Assembly: GCA_947167995.1 (NCBI GenBank)
Contig: CAMVKS010000024.1
Span: 1 to 39,770, forward strand
Length of the DNA: 39,770 nucleotides
DNA from: an uncultured Prevotellaceae bacterium
GTDB taxonomy: Bacteria > Bacteroidota > Bacteroidia > Bacteroidales > Muribaculaceae
Direction: 5' to 3'
The translations under genes and the position numbers were made by a program. Numbering within the stretch: position 1 is the first letter of the stretch; every line of letters starts with the position of its first letter. This document shows, one piece after another, positions 1 to 7,942 of the stretch. A model generated the notes under the pieces. That model was not told the origin of the DNA. It worked only from the letters and a program-made list of their open reading frames with translations, and ran no database searches.

Positions 1-48
1 GGTGACAGGTGCGAATTGGTCGAACAATTTTTCAAATTTTTCTGCCAT
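1..48 (-). CDS. N-terminus of methylmalonyl-CoA mutase small subunit (partial, tentative)
   Basis: An ATG at 48 reads leftward off the window edge through 16 open codons, giving MAEKFEKLFDQFAPVT. The pattern of a short charged start, KLF, two or three residues, then F-x-PV resembles the N-terminus of Bacteroidota methylmalonyl-CoA mutase small (beta) subunits. That protein is the non-catalytic partner in converting succinyl-CoA to methylmalonyl-CoA on the propionate pathway. A TAnnTTTG box on the same strand at 123-130 supports a real gene start. Only 16 residues are visible, so the family name is a recollection of typical N-termini, not proof. The gene is divergent from yicC. Confidence 0.45.
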   Translation of the reverse strand, partial: MAEKFEKLFDQFAPVT

Positions 49-122
49 AACTTTTTAAAGTAAATTTATATAGTAACGTAGTAAAATTATGCGTTAAAAA
101 ATGGTTCCATAAAAAACGACCA

Positions 123-130
123 CAAAGGTA
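123..130 (-). promoter_or_regulatory. -7 box of the leftward gene
   Basis: Read on the minus strand this is TACCTTTG, a full match to the Bacteroidota -7 consensus TAnnTTTG, about 75 nt before the ATG at 48. No clear -33 TTTG is visible. The stretch 131-300 between the two divergent promoters is AT-rich and shows no gene. Confidence 0.5.
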
Positions 131-326
131 CTAATAATTTATTAATTATGGCAGATAAAGCAGGGTTTTTAAGTAATTTTACACATTAAAATATTTTTAT
201 TGGAGTGTTTCTCAAATAATAGATTAAATCTTGAGTGGAAAAAGAGTCAAAGATTAAAATGTGTTATATGTTATGGTTGGTGTGGTAATTTGGTTAAAAA
301 AAGAGTTGTGACTAAGAAAAAAGTAG

Positions 327-334
327 TATATTTG
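327..334 (+). promoter_or_regulatory. -7 box of the yicC-gmk-nadD operon
   Basis: TATATTTG matches TAnnTTTG. A TTG at 306-308 lies 18 nt upstream and could serve as the -33 element. The box ends 23 nt before the yicC ATG. It is the only good promoter match ahead of the five-gene run. Confidence 0.6.
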
Positions 335-357
335 CAATAAAAACGATAGGAATCATT

Positions 358-1233
358 ATGATACAATCTATGACAGGTTTTGGCAAAGCAACACTTGTTG
401 TGGGCAACAAGAAGCTTACTGCCGAGATAAAATCATTGAACAGCAAGCAGATGGACTTGCAGGTTAAGTTGCCGTTGGTCTATCGTGAGCTGGAACTGGA
501 ATTACGCACCACGATTGCAAAAGAGTTGCATCGTGGCAAAGTTGACGTTTATGTAACGTGCGAGTCAATCGACTGTGCGGGAGCTTCGCAAGTCAATATC
601 GAGATGCTCAAGAGCTATAAGCGGCAAGTGGACAGGATTTCGCAAGAAATGAATTTGCCAGAACCCCAAGACTGGTACAGCACACTATTCAGGATGCCCG
701 ATGTTTTCAAGCAGGACGTTAACGAAGATATTCCACAAGAAGAGCTTGATGCCGTGCGCCAGGTGGTAGAGCAGTCCCTAAGCATGCTTGTGGATTTCAG
801 AAGTCAGGAAGGCGAGAAGCTGTACACCTTCTTCAAAGAGAAAATCGCCGCCATCCAGCACCTTCTCGATTCAATCGAGCCCTACGAGCAGGTCAGAATC
901 GAGAAGATAAAATCTCGCATCTTGGAGTCGTTGCATCAGCTCGAGAAAGTGGACTACGACAAGAACCGTTTTGAACAAGAGTTGATTTTCTATATCGAGA
1001 AGCTCGACATCACCGAAGAAAAGACAAGACTTCAAAATCACTTGACCTACTTCCTTGAGACCCTCGACAAAGCCGAGCGGCAAGGTAAGAAACTGGGCTT
1101 CATAGCCCAGGAGATGGGGCGTGAAATCAACACCACAGGCTCTAAGGCCAACGAAGCCGATCTTCAAAAGCTGGTTGTTGAAATGAAAGATAACCTTGAG
1201 CAAATCAAGGAACAGGTTCTTAACGTGCTTTAA
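358..1233 (+). CDS. yicC: YicC/YloC family endoribonuclease
   Basis: This 291-residue protein is full length for the YicC family, which are stress-linked endoribonucleases; the E. coli member acts on small RNAs. The N-terminus MIQSMTGFGKA is the family hallmark. The C-terminal DUF1732 part (residues ~250-291) carries GREINTTGSKAN, matching the conserved E-x-NT-x-GSKA segment, followed by a helical tail. The ATG at 358 lies just behind a TAnnTTTG box. gmk begins 16 nt after the stop, the common Bacteroidota pairing, so the genes are probably co-transcribed. Confidence 0.93.
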   Translation: MIQSMTGFGKATLVVGNKKLTAEIKSLNSKQMDLQVKLPLVYRELELELRTTIAKELHRGKVDVYVTCESIDCAGASQVNIEMLKSYKRQVDRISQEMNLPEPQDWYSTLFRMPDVFKQDVNEDIPQEELDAVRQVVEQSLSMLVDFRSQEGEKLYTFFKEKIAAIQHLLDSIEPYEQVRIEKIKSRILESLHQLEKVDYDKNRFEQELIFYIEKLDITEEKTRLQNHLTYFLETLDKAERQGKKLGFIAQEMGREINTTGSKANEADLQKLVVEMKDNLEQIKEQVLNVL

Positions 1234-1249
1234 AGTTACTATTTATAAG

Positions 1250-1819
1250 ATGAACACAGGCAGGATAATTGTGATATCGGCACCGTCGGGCACCGGCAAA
1301 TCTACAATCATCAATGAGTTGATGAAGAATGAAGACTTGCGTTTGGAGTTTTCGATTTCGGCGACAACACGCAGTCCCCGCAAGGGTGAGGTGGACGGAG
1401 TGAACTATTATTTCCTCTCGCTCGAGGATTTCAGAAAACGCATTGACAACGATGAGTTTGCCGAGTTTGAAGAAGTGTATCAGGGTCGATACTACGGAAC
1501 ACTCAAGAGTGAGATAGAACGCATCACTAAGGCGGGCAAGAATGTGATCATGGATGTTGACGTGAAGGGTGGAATCCATGTCAAGAACCTTTACGGCGAC
1601 AAAGCGTTGTCAATCTTCATTCAGCCACCATCGATTGAGACACTCCGTGAAAGATTGCTCTCTCGTGCCACCGACGACATCGAGGAGATTAATAAGCGCA
1701 TTGACAAAGCCGCCTATGAACTGTCGTTTGCCGACAAGTTTGACTGTTGTGTTGTCAATGACGTCCTTGATAAAGCAGTAGCCGAGACTCAGGCGTTGAT
1801 AACTGATTTTATCGAGTAA
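1250..1819 (+). CDS. gmk: Guanylate kinase
   Basis: Guanylate kinase phosphorylates GMP to GDP with ATP in the cytoplasm. I start it at the ATG at 1250 (189 residues, MNTGRIIVISAPSG...). An in-frame extension to 1196 overlaps yicC and adds 18 residues foreign to the family. The P-loop SAPSGTGKST sits at residues ~10-19. The GMP-binding segment TRSPRKGEVDGVNYYF follows, then E-x-YQGRYYGT, DVDVKGG and the lid region with LRERLLSRATD. It follows yicC by 16 nt, and its stop overlaps the nadD start by one base (TAATG), which suggests translational coupling. Confidence 0.95.
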   Translation: MNTGRIIVISAPSGTGKSTIINELMKNEDLRLEFSISATTRSPRKGEVDGVNYYFLSLEDFRKRIDNDEFAEFEEVYQGRYYGTLKSEIERITKAGKNVIMDVDVKGGIHVKNLYGDKALSIFIQPPSIETLRERLLSRATDDIEEINKRIDKAAYELSFADKFDCCVVNDVLDKAVAETQALITDFIE

Positions 1820-2400
1820 TGAGAAAGATAGGCATCTTTGGCGGTTCATTCAATCCCATTCATGTGGGGCATGCATTGATAGCAAGCTATATTGTAGAGA
1901 ATTGCGGGCTCGACTCTTTGTGGCTCATGGTGTCGCCCCTGAACCCATTGAAAGAAGATAAGGAAATGATGAGCGATTACCATCGCTTGCGCATGTGCGA
2001 GTTGGTGTCTCGTCGTTTACAAAATGTAATCACGTCGGCCTTTGAATTTGATTTGCCCAAACCATCCTACACCATCGACACGTTGAATGCCTTGCAGGAG
2101 AAATTCCCCGACGACGAGTTCTATCTTGTGATAGGAGCCGACAACTGGTGCCTCTTCGACAAGTGGAAAGACGGTGATCAGATTATCGAGAAATACCACA
2201 TCCTCATTTATCCACGCCGTGGTTTTGAAATCAATATCCCCGTGCAATATAGTTCAAGGGTGAGCATTGTTGATGCTCCCATTATTGAAATTTCGTCAAC
2301 ACAAATCAGGGAAAGACTCTCGCAAATGAAAGACATAACATTCTATATCCCTGATGGAGTTGAAAGATATATTGTTAAGAACAGACTTTACATGCAATAA
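1819..2400 (+). CDS. nadD: Nicotinate-nucleotide adenylyltransferase
   Basis: NadD transfers AMP to nicotinate mononucleotide, forming deamido-NAD in NAD biosynthesis. The 193-residue protein has the nucleotidyltransferase signature GGSFNPIHVGH at residues ~8-18, with the HxGH ATP-binding motif. It also has the substrate-binding block FYLVIGADNW and the C-terminal ISSTQIRERL. The start ATG shares its A with the gmk stop codon, so reinitiation is likely. DUF5063 begins 2 nt after its stop. Length is normal for the family. Confidence 0.95.
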   Translation: MRKIGIFGGSFNPIHVGHALIASYIVENCGLDSLWLMVSPLNPLKEDKEMMSDYHRLRMCELVSRRLQNVITSAFEFDLPKPSYTIDTLNALQEKFPDDEFYLVIGADNWCLFDKWKDGDQIIEKYHILIYPRRGFEINIPVQYSSRVSIVDAPIIEISSTQIRERLSQMKDITFYIPDGVERYIVKNRLYMQ

Positions 2401-2402
2401 TT

Positions 2403-2930
2403 ATGGAAAATGATAAATTGTCACCCACGAGTCTTGCTTTCATTGCTTTAGTCAATGAATACTGCGAAACAGTAGAGAATTGTGCCAGTTACAGTAGGCA
2501 AGACTTTGCCGAAACAATGTTGAAACTGCTTCCACGCATCTATATCACGGTTGTCGACTTGGAGCCGGGGTTGGATTTTTATGATGCAATAATCAGTCCT
2601 TCTCTTGATGAGTCATCCTATGATATCGTGAGGAACAATATCGCAGCAATGATGGGTGAAGATGATGTATATCTCGAGGTGTTTGTTGAAGACATGAAAT
2701 ACTCCGATACTCCCATTGCAACATCTATTTCCGAGAATCTTGCCGATCTATATCAAGAGTTTTATAATCTTGTTGCCTCTCTACAAGATCTTAATACCGA
2801 TGACCAACGTCAACTCATAAACATCTGCAAAGATAATTTCGTTGAATACTGGGGCCAGACATTGTGCAATGTGCTACGTGCTTTGCATTGCTTTAAGTAT
2901 GGCTTTAAAGACCTCTTTGAAAACTACTAA
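2403..2930 (+). CDS. DUF5063 domain-containing protein
   Basis: This 175-residue acidic, helical protein has no signal peptide or membrane segment. Its pattern (LAFIALVNEYCETVENCA near the N-terminus, LLPRIYITVVDLEP in the middle, EYWGQTLCNVLRAL near the end) fits the DUF5063 family, common in Bacteroidota and often next to nadD. No biochemical function is known to me. Spacing of 2 nt after nadD and 13 nt before the aminopeptidase gene puts it inside the operon. The many Asp/Glu residues and the conserved W-G near the C-terminus are the only visible clues. Confidence 0.8.
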   Translation: MENDKLSPTSLAFIALVNEYCETVENCASYSRQDFAETMLKLLPRIYITVVDLEPGLDFYDAIISPSLDESSYDIVRNNIAAMMGEDDVYLEVFVEDMKYSDTPIATSISENLADLYQEFYNLVASLQDLNTDDQRQLINICKDNFVEYWGQTLCNVLRALHCFKYGFKDLFENY

Positions 2931-2943
2931 AAATAAAATAATT

Positions 2944-4236
2944 ATGAAAAGCAAATACATTGATTCATTGTTACGTTTCATGGACAGCAGTCCATGCAAT
3001 TTCCTGGCTGTCGACACAATAAAAAATATACTTGTCGAGAACGGCTTCAAAGAGAAATCGCTCAAAGATAAGATGAGTGCCAAAGCCGGTGAGAAATTTT
3101 TCTATACCAAGAACGATTCGGCGATTTTTGCTGTGAGAGTGGGCTCCAAACCCATTAAAGAGACAGGGTACAAGATTATAGCCGCGCACAGCGACTCCCC
3201 ATGCTTCCGCATCAAGCCCCATGCCGAGATGCGTTGCGATGGTGGCATTGTGAAACTCAATACCGAGGTATATGGCGGCCCAATTCTTTACACATGGTTT
3301 GACCGCCCCTTGTCGATTGCTGGACGTGTGATACTCAAAGGCGCCAGCCCGCTCGAGGTTGTTTCGAGAAATATAAAGATTGACCGTCCGCTCATGCAGA
3401 TTTCTCATCTTGCCATCCATTTCAACCGTGCCGTCAATGAGGGTAACCACTTGTCGAAGCAAAAGGACATGTTGCCAATTATTGCTAAGGTAAACAAGGA
3501 TTTCGAGACCGATAATATGCTTGTGAATCTCGTGGCTCAAGAGCTGGGAGTGGCAATCAAGGAAATTATTGACTTTGACCTGCTCCTTTATGACACAACA
3601 CCAGCTTGCACCTTCGGTCTGAACAATGAGTTTATCTCGTCGGGCCGTCTCGATGACTTGAGCATGGCTCATGCCGCTATCACTGCTATCACCGAGGCTA
3701 CCGACCACGACAGCACATGCATCGCCGCTATTTTTGACAACGAGGAAACAGGAAGTGGAACCAAGCAAGGTGCCGGCTCGCCAGTGCTTGCCAATGTGCT
3801 GCAACGCATGGCCGAGAGCCAGGGATGCAACTTTGATGACTATTGCATCGCATTGCAGAAGACATTCCTTGTAAGCGCCGACAATGCTCATGCTTACCAT
3901 CCCAACTACGGCGAAAAATATGACCCCACCAACCATCCAGCAATGGGAAGTGGCCCATGCATCAAGATAAATGCCAACTGCAAGTATATGAGCGATGCAC
4001 ATTCGGCTGCCATTTTCAAGAATCTTTGTGATGCTGCCGGTTCACCATGCCAGTACTTTATCAACCATAGCGATGTGGCTGGAGGTTCAACATTGGGAAA
4101 TATATTAACAGCGCAAATCGATATAGAGGGTGTTGACGTGGGAAATCCTTTGCTTGCGATGCACTCTGCTCGTGAGACTGCTTCATGTGACGATCATGTC
4201 AACATGATTAATGTGTTCAAAACATTCTTCAGTTGA
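2944..4236 (+). CDS. apeB: M18 family aspartyl/broad-specificity aminopeptidase
   Basis: This is a cytoplasmic di-zinc aminopeptidase of peptidase family M18 (aspartyl aminopeptidase type). I start it at ATG 2944 (430 residues), because a longer in-frame reading would overlap the DUF5063 gene by 30 codons with unrelated sequence. Metal and catalytic motifs appear in order: AAHSDSPC (His about 82), GRLDDLS (Asp about 237), FDNEETGSG (tandem Glu), SADNAHAYHPNY, and C-terminal AMHSARE supplying the last His. The HPNYGEKYDPTNHP loop is also typical. It is the last gene of the yicC operon; the next gene has its own promoter box. Confidence 0.93.
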   Translation: MKSKYIDSLLRFMDSSPCNFLAVDTIKNILVENGFKEKSLKDKMSAKAGEKFFYTKNDSAIFAVRVGSKPIKETGYKIIAAHSDSPCFRIKPHAEMRCDGGIVKLNTEVYGGPILYTWFDRPLSIAGRVILKGASPLEVVSRNIKIDRPLMQISHLAIHFNRAVNEGNHLSKQKDMLPIIAKVNKDFETDNMLVNLVAQELGVAIKEIIDFDLLLYDTTPACTFGLNNEFISSGRLDDLSMAHAAITAITEATDHDSTCIAAIFDNEETGSGTKQGAGSPVLANVLQRMAESQGCNFDDYCIALQKTFLVSADNAHAYHPNYGEKYDPTNHPAMGSGPCIKINANCKYMSDAHSAAIFKNLCDAAGSPCQYFINHSDVAGGSTLGNILTAQIDIEGVDVGNPLLAMHSARETASCDDHVNMINVFKTFFS

Positions 4237-4267
4237 CACGAGACTTGCACATTAGATGATTTATCTC

Positions 4268-4275
4268 TATCTTTG
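4268..4275 (+). promoter_or_regulatory. -7 box of the phosphohexomutase gene
   Basis: TATCTTTG matches TAnnTTTG. A TTG at 4245-4247 lies 20 nt upstream as a possible -33 element. The box ends 38 nt before the ATG at 4314. Confidence 0.6.
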
Positions 4276-4313
4276 TGGGAAAATAATAATAACAATAAAT
4301 AATACATTAAATT

Positions 4314-6068
4314 ATGAATGACGAGAAATTGATTCAAGAGTTGACGATTAAAGCCCAGCAATGGCTTGGAGAGGGCTATGACGAGGAAACCAAAGCTCAA
4401 GTCAAGGCCATGATTGAGGCCGATGACAAGACCGAACTCATAGAGGCATTCTACAAAGACCTTGAGTTTGGTACTGGTGGCCTTAGAGGCATTATGGGAC
4501 CCGGTAGCAACCGCATGAACATCTACACCGTGGGGGCTGCTACCCAAGGACTTGCCAACTATATCAACGCAGCGTTCAAAGACTTGCCCGAGCGCAAGGT
4601 GATTGTGGGTCATGACGTGCGCAACAACAGTCGCCTCTTTGCCGAGACTGTTGCCAACATTTTCAGCGCCAATGGCATCAAGGTTTATCTCTTTGAAGGT
4701 CCACGTCCCACTCCCGAAGTGTCTTATGGTATACGTCTCTTGGGTTGCCAGAGTGGTGTGAACATCACCGCCTCTCACAACCCCAAGGAGTATAACGGCT
4801 ACAAGGCCTATTGGGATGATGGCGCTCAGGTGGTATCGCCACATGATGTCAACATCATCAATTATGTAAATAATATAAAGGATGTGAGTGAGATAAAGTT
4901 TGAGGGCAACCCCGACTTGATTGAGATCATTGGCAAAGATATCGATGAAAAGTATCTTGAGGACATCCACACTCTATCACTGAGCCCTGAGGTAAATGCT
5001 CGTCACAGCGACTTGAAGATTGTCTATACTCCAATTCATGGCGTCGGACGATACATTATTCCTCAGTCAATTGAGCGTTGGGGGTTCAAGAACATCATTC
5101 ACGTGCCTGAACAGGACGTGATGAGCGGCGACTTCCCAACAGTGGAATCGCCTAACCCAGAGAACGCACCAACAATGCAGATGGCTATCGATAAGGCCGA
5201 GGAGACTCAAGCCGACATAGCTCTTGCAAGTGACCCCGATGCCGACCGCATCAGTGTTGTCTTTAAGAACAATAAGGGCAAATATGAACTTGTCAATGGC
5301 AACCAGATTCAAATCATATTCCACTACTATCTGCTCACCCGCAACCGCGAGCTGGGCAAACTCAAAGGTGACGAGTACATCGTTAAGACTATCGTTACCA
5401 GCGAGACCATCAAGCGCATGGCCGACAAGCTCGGAGTCAAGATGTTTGACTGCTACACCGGTTTCAAATGGATTGCCACTGTAATGCGTGAGATGGAAGG
5501 CAAGGGTCGCTACTTGGGAGGTGGCGAGGAGAGCTACGGCTTCCTGCCCGAGACTTTCGCTCGCGACAAAGACTCGGTTTCTTCTATTCCTCTCATGTGT
5601 GAAATCGCAGCTTGGGCCAAGGACAAAGGTATGACAATGAACGAAATGCTCATCGATCTCTACCTCAACTATGGATATTCCAAGGAGCGTGGCATCTCGG
5701 TAGTGCGCAAGGGCAAGAGTGGTGCCGAGGAGATTATCGCGATGATGAAGAAATTCCGCGAGAATCCACAGAAGGAAATCGCTGGGTCTCCTGTTGTGAC
5801 CATCAAGGACTTCCAGAGCCTTGAGGAGTTAGATGTGAAGACGGGTAAAGTGACCAAGATTGACATGCCCACCACCAGCAACGTGTTGCAGTACTACACC
5901 GAGGATGGCACCAAGGTTTCGATTCGTCCTTCGGGAACAGAACCCAAGATCAAGTTTTATATCGAGGTTCACGACAAGCTTGAAAGTGCTGCCGAGTATG
6001 ACGCTAAGAACGACTGGGCCGATGCTAAAATCGACACCATCTGCCGTGACCTGGGAATCGCCGAGTAA
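4314..6068 (+). CDS. Phospho-sugar mutase (phosphoglucomutase/phosphomannomutase)
   Basis: This alpha-D-phosphohexomutase interconverts sugar 1- and 6-phosphates, linking glycogen and nucleotide-sugar pools to glycolysis. The 584 residues fit the long PgcA-like bacterial subclass. The active-site phosphoserine motif is TASHNP (Ser about 154), the magnesium loop is DPDADR (about 307-312), the sugar-binding loop is GGGEESYG (about 405), and the phosphate-binding loop is RPSGTEPKIKF (about 538). An N-terminal FGTGGLRGIMG block is also diagnostic. Whether glucose, mannose or another sugar is preferred cannot be read from sequence. Confidence 0.92.
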   Translation: MNDEKLIQELTIKAQQWLGEGYDEETKAQVKAMIEADDKTELIEAFYKDLEFGTGGLRGIMGPGSNRMNIYTVGAATQGLANYINAAFKDLPERKVIVGHDVRNNSRLFAETVANIFSANGIKVYLFEGPRPTPEVSYGIRLLGCQSGVNITASHNPKEYNGYKAYWDDGAQVVSPHDVNIINYVNNIKDVSEIKFEGNPDLIEIIGKDIDEKYLEDIHTLSLSPEVNARHSDLKIVYTPIHGVGRYIIPQSIERWGFKNIIHVPEQDVMSGDFPTVESPNPENAPTMQMAIDKAEETQADIALASDPDADRISVVFKNNKGKYELVNGNQIQIIFHYYLLTRNRELGKLKGDEYIVKTIVTSETIKRMADKLGVKMFDCYTGFKWIATVMREMEGKGRYLGGGEESYGFLPETFARDKDSVSSIPLMCEIAAWAKDKGMTMNEMLIDLYLNYGYSKERGISVVRKGKSGAEEIIAMMKKFRENPQKEIAGSPVVTIKDFQSLEELDVKTGKVTKIDMPTTSNVLQYYTEDGTKVSIRPSGTEPKIKFYIEVHDKLESAAEYDAKNDWADAKIDTICRDLGIAE

Positions 6069-6140
6069 CACTTCGACGGTGAATCTCAAATAATTAAATT
6101 GTTTATTATTTTCTTATAATTTAAACTTATAAAATTTATT

Positions 6141-6467
6141 ATGGCAAACAAACGTCAATTGAAAAAAGCCATTACCTACGCATGCAGTGAAATGGCGGGT
6201 GAATGCTTCTTTGCTCAAGAAACTTTTGAGAACACTAATCCCGAGGATTGGGATAAGATTATCATTGACATCGCTCTGCTGCAAGCCGAGGCAGTGAACC
6301 GTGTGTCGGTCGACTTCGACAAGACTCCCAAAGACTTCCCTAACGGGAAAGAATACAAAAAAGCTCGTCGCACCTATTTCAAGGCTGTCGAGAAAGCTCT
6401 TGGAAAATATATGAAAGAAGAGAGCGAGAAGATTGTTGGTGAGATGAATGCACTCGTCAAGAAATAA
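6141..6467 (+). CDS. Small conserved hypothetical protein
   Basis: This 108-residue protein is soluble, charged and apparently all-helical. The lysine-rich start MANKRQLKKAITYAC is followed by an acidic middle and a lysine-rich end. It has no signal peptide, membrane segment or catalytic motif. I recall similar small proteins in Bacteroidales genomes but cannot attach a named family. It sits 72 nt after the phosphohexomutase and 26 nt before an acyltransferase gene. Codon use matches the neighbours. The upstream gap is AT-rich without a good TAnnTTTG box, so it may be read through from the mutase. Confidence 0.75.
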   Translation: MANKRQLKKAITYACSEMAGECFFAQETFENTNPEDWDKIIIDIALLQAEAVNRVSVDFDKTPKDFPNGKEYKKARRTYFKAVEKALGKYMKEESEKIVGEMNALVKK

Positions 6468-6493
6468 GTGAACTTCTATTTCTTATTATTGAC

Positions 6494-7060
6494 GTGATAA
6501 GTAAATTGTTAAGCCGCATCATGAAGAATCATGGGTGGAAGTTCATTGTGAACATTCCGCCTGTGAACAAGTGTGTGATTTGTGTCGCACCTCACACCAG
6601 CAACTGGGATTTCATCATGGGCGAGCTGGCAAGTCGTTCGGTGGGAATGAAAGCTAAGTTCTTGATGAAAGATACTTGGTTTTTCTTCCCACTGAAATAT
6701 TTACTCAAGGCACTTGGAGGCATACCTGTATCAAGAAAACACCGCACTAACATAACTGGAGATGTGGTCGACTGCTTTAACAAGCTCGACAAACTTGTGG
6801 TAGCAGTGACTCCAGAAGGAACACGAAGCCTTAATCCACACTGGCACAAGGGATTCTTGTATATAGCTCATGAAGCAAAAGTGCCCATTGTGTTAGGGTA
6901 TTTCAACTACCCAGAAAAGATAGTTTGCCTTGACAAAATTTTTGAGCCATCGGGTGATATAGATGCCGACATGCTATCGATTAAAAAATATTACGACAGT
7001 AGTAACATTTGTGGTAAATATCATGAGAATTTCACTACTGGATTAGAAAAACAACAATAA
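6494..7060 (+). CDS. PlsC-like 1-acyl-glycerol-3-phosphate acyltransferase family protein
   Basis: This is a 188-residue member of the short Bacteroidota acyltransferase family related to PlsC, expected to move an acyl chain onto a glycerophospholipid or similar acceptor at the inner membrane. The HX4D catalytic motif is HTSNWD (residues ~33-38), and the phosphate-binding motif is PEGTRS. The hydrophobic FFFPLKYLLKALGGIPV segment between them is typical. I use the GTG at 6494, because relatives have about 14 residues before the GWK motif. The ATG at 6521 would leave only four. The acceptor is unknown. The nitrilase-family gene starts 4 nt downstream. Confidence 0.82.
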   Translation: MISKLLSRIMKNHGWKFIVNIPPVNKCVICVAPHTSNWDFIMGELASRSVGMKAKFLMKDTWFFFPLKYLLKALGGIPVSRKHRTNITGDVVDCFNKLDKLVVAVTPEGTRSLNPHWHKGFLYIAHEAKVPIVLGYFNYPEKIVCLDKIFEPSGDIDADMLSIKKYYDSSNICGKYHENFTTGLEKQQ

Positions 7061-7064
7061 CATT

Positions 7065-7859
7065 ATGATATCAAGAAACCTGCGAGTCGCGTTAATCGAA
7101 GACAATGTTGCTTGGGGCGACAAGTATGCTAACCTCGAACAGTTAGGGCGCAATATCAAGAATGTGAGCGATGAAACCGATGTTGTCATCCTGCCAGAGC
7201 TTTTTACAACGGGTTTTGTTGTTGACCAATCGGCGAGAGAGCTTGCCGAGCGAAACACAGGTGAGACAATACAGTATTTGAAAGAATTATCCAAGTATTA
7301 TAATGTGGCCATAGCTGGCAGTTTCCTCGCCAGTACGGCAAGCCAGCTGTATAATCGTGCCTTTTTCCTCGAGCCCAATGATGAGGAAGTGTTCTACGAC
7401 AAGCGACACTTGTTCACCATGTCGGGTGAGCAGAACGTTTATAATCAAGGCCTATCAAAAGCTCCTGTTTTCCGCTTCAGGGGAATGAACATCAAGCTGA
7501 TAGTTTGTTACGACTTGCGATTCCCTGTTTTTTGCAGGAATGTAAACAACGAATTTGATGTGCTAATAGTTGTTGCCAATTGGCCCAAAGTGCGACTCAA
7601 TGCATGGAAAACTCTCCTCCAGGCTCGCGCTATCGAGAATGAGTGTTATGTGTGTGGTGTGAACCGATGCGGCAACGACCCTAAAGGACTGGAATATGCC
7701 TTTGGAGGTTCATGGGTGATTGATTATAAGGGCAAGATTATTGGTGAGAAAAGTACTTCGCCAGTGATTGAAGCCGATCTCTCGCCTGCCGACTTGGCGC
7801 GCTTCCGTGAAAAATTCCCGGCATGGCGCGATGCCGACAAATTTTCGTTAATGTTATAA
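7065..7859 (+). CDS. Nitrilase-superfamily amidohydrolase (omega-amidase/YafV-like)
   Basis: This 264-residue enzyme belongs to the carbon-nitrogen hydrolase superfamily. The Glu-Lys-Cys triad is visible: ILPELFTTGF (Glu), FYDKRHLF (Lys) and VCYDLRFPVF (Cys). The DLRFPVFCRN sequence after the Cys and the overall length resemble YafV/omega-amidases, which hydrolyse alpha-ketoglutaramate-type products as a metabolite-repair step. Substrate is inferred. It begins 4 nt after the acyltransferase stop, so they are probably co-transcribed. It ends before a strong terminator facing the convergent MFS gene. Confidence 0.87.
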   Translation: MISRNLRVALIEDNVAWGDKYANLEQLGRNIKNVSDETDVVILPELFTTGFVVDQSARELAERNTGETIQYLKELSKYYNVAIAGSFLASTASQLYNRAFFLEPNDEEVFYDKRHLFTMSGEQNVYNQGLSKAPVFRFRGMNIKLIVCYDLRFPVFCRNVNNEFDVLIVVANWPKVRLNAWKTLLQARAIENECYVCGVNRCGNDPKGLEYAFGGSWVIDYKGKIIGEKSTSPVIEADLSPADLARFREKFPAWRDADKFSLML

Positions 7860-7880
7860 ATTGTAATCGTTAACCCCAAC

Positions 7881-7924
7881 AATGAATGTCATCAAAAAGG
7901 ATGTTTTGATGACATTCATTTTTT
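7881..7924. terminator. Bidirectional intrinsic terminator
   Basis: A perfect 17-bp stem (7881-7897 with 7904-7920) encloses a 6-nt loop and is followed by T residues on the plus strand. It lies between the convergent amidohydrolase and MFS genes. The minus-strand reading ends in fewer T residues. Confidence 0.85.
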
Positions 7925-7942
7925 TAGTGGAGTGGATGTTTG

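Noticed and set aside
2971-4002. 343-codon minus-strand open frame under the M18 aminopeptidase gene
   Set aside because: The plus-strand frame carries all catalytic motifs; the antisense product is His/Val-rich without domain character.
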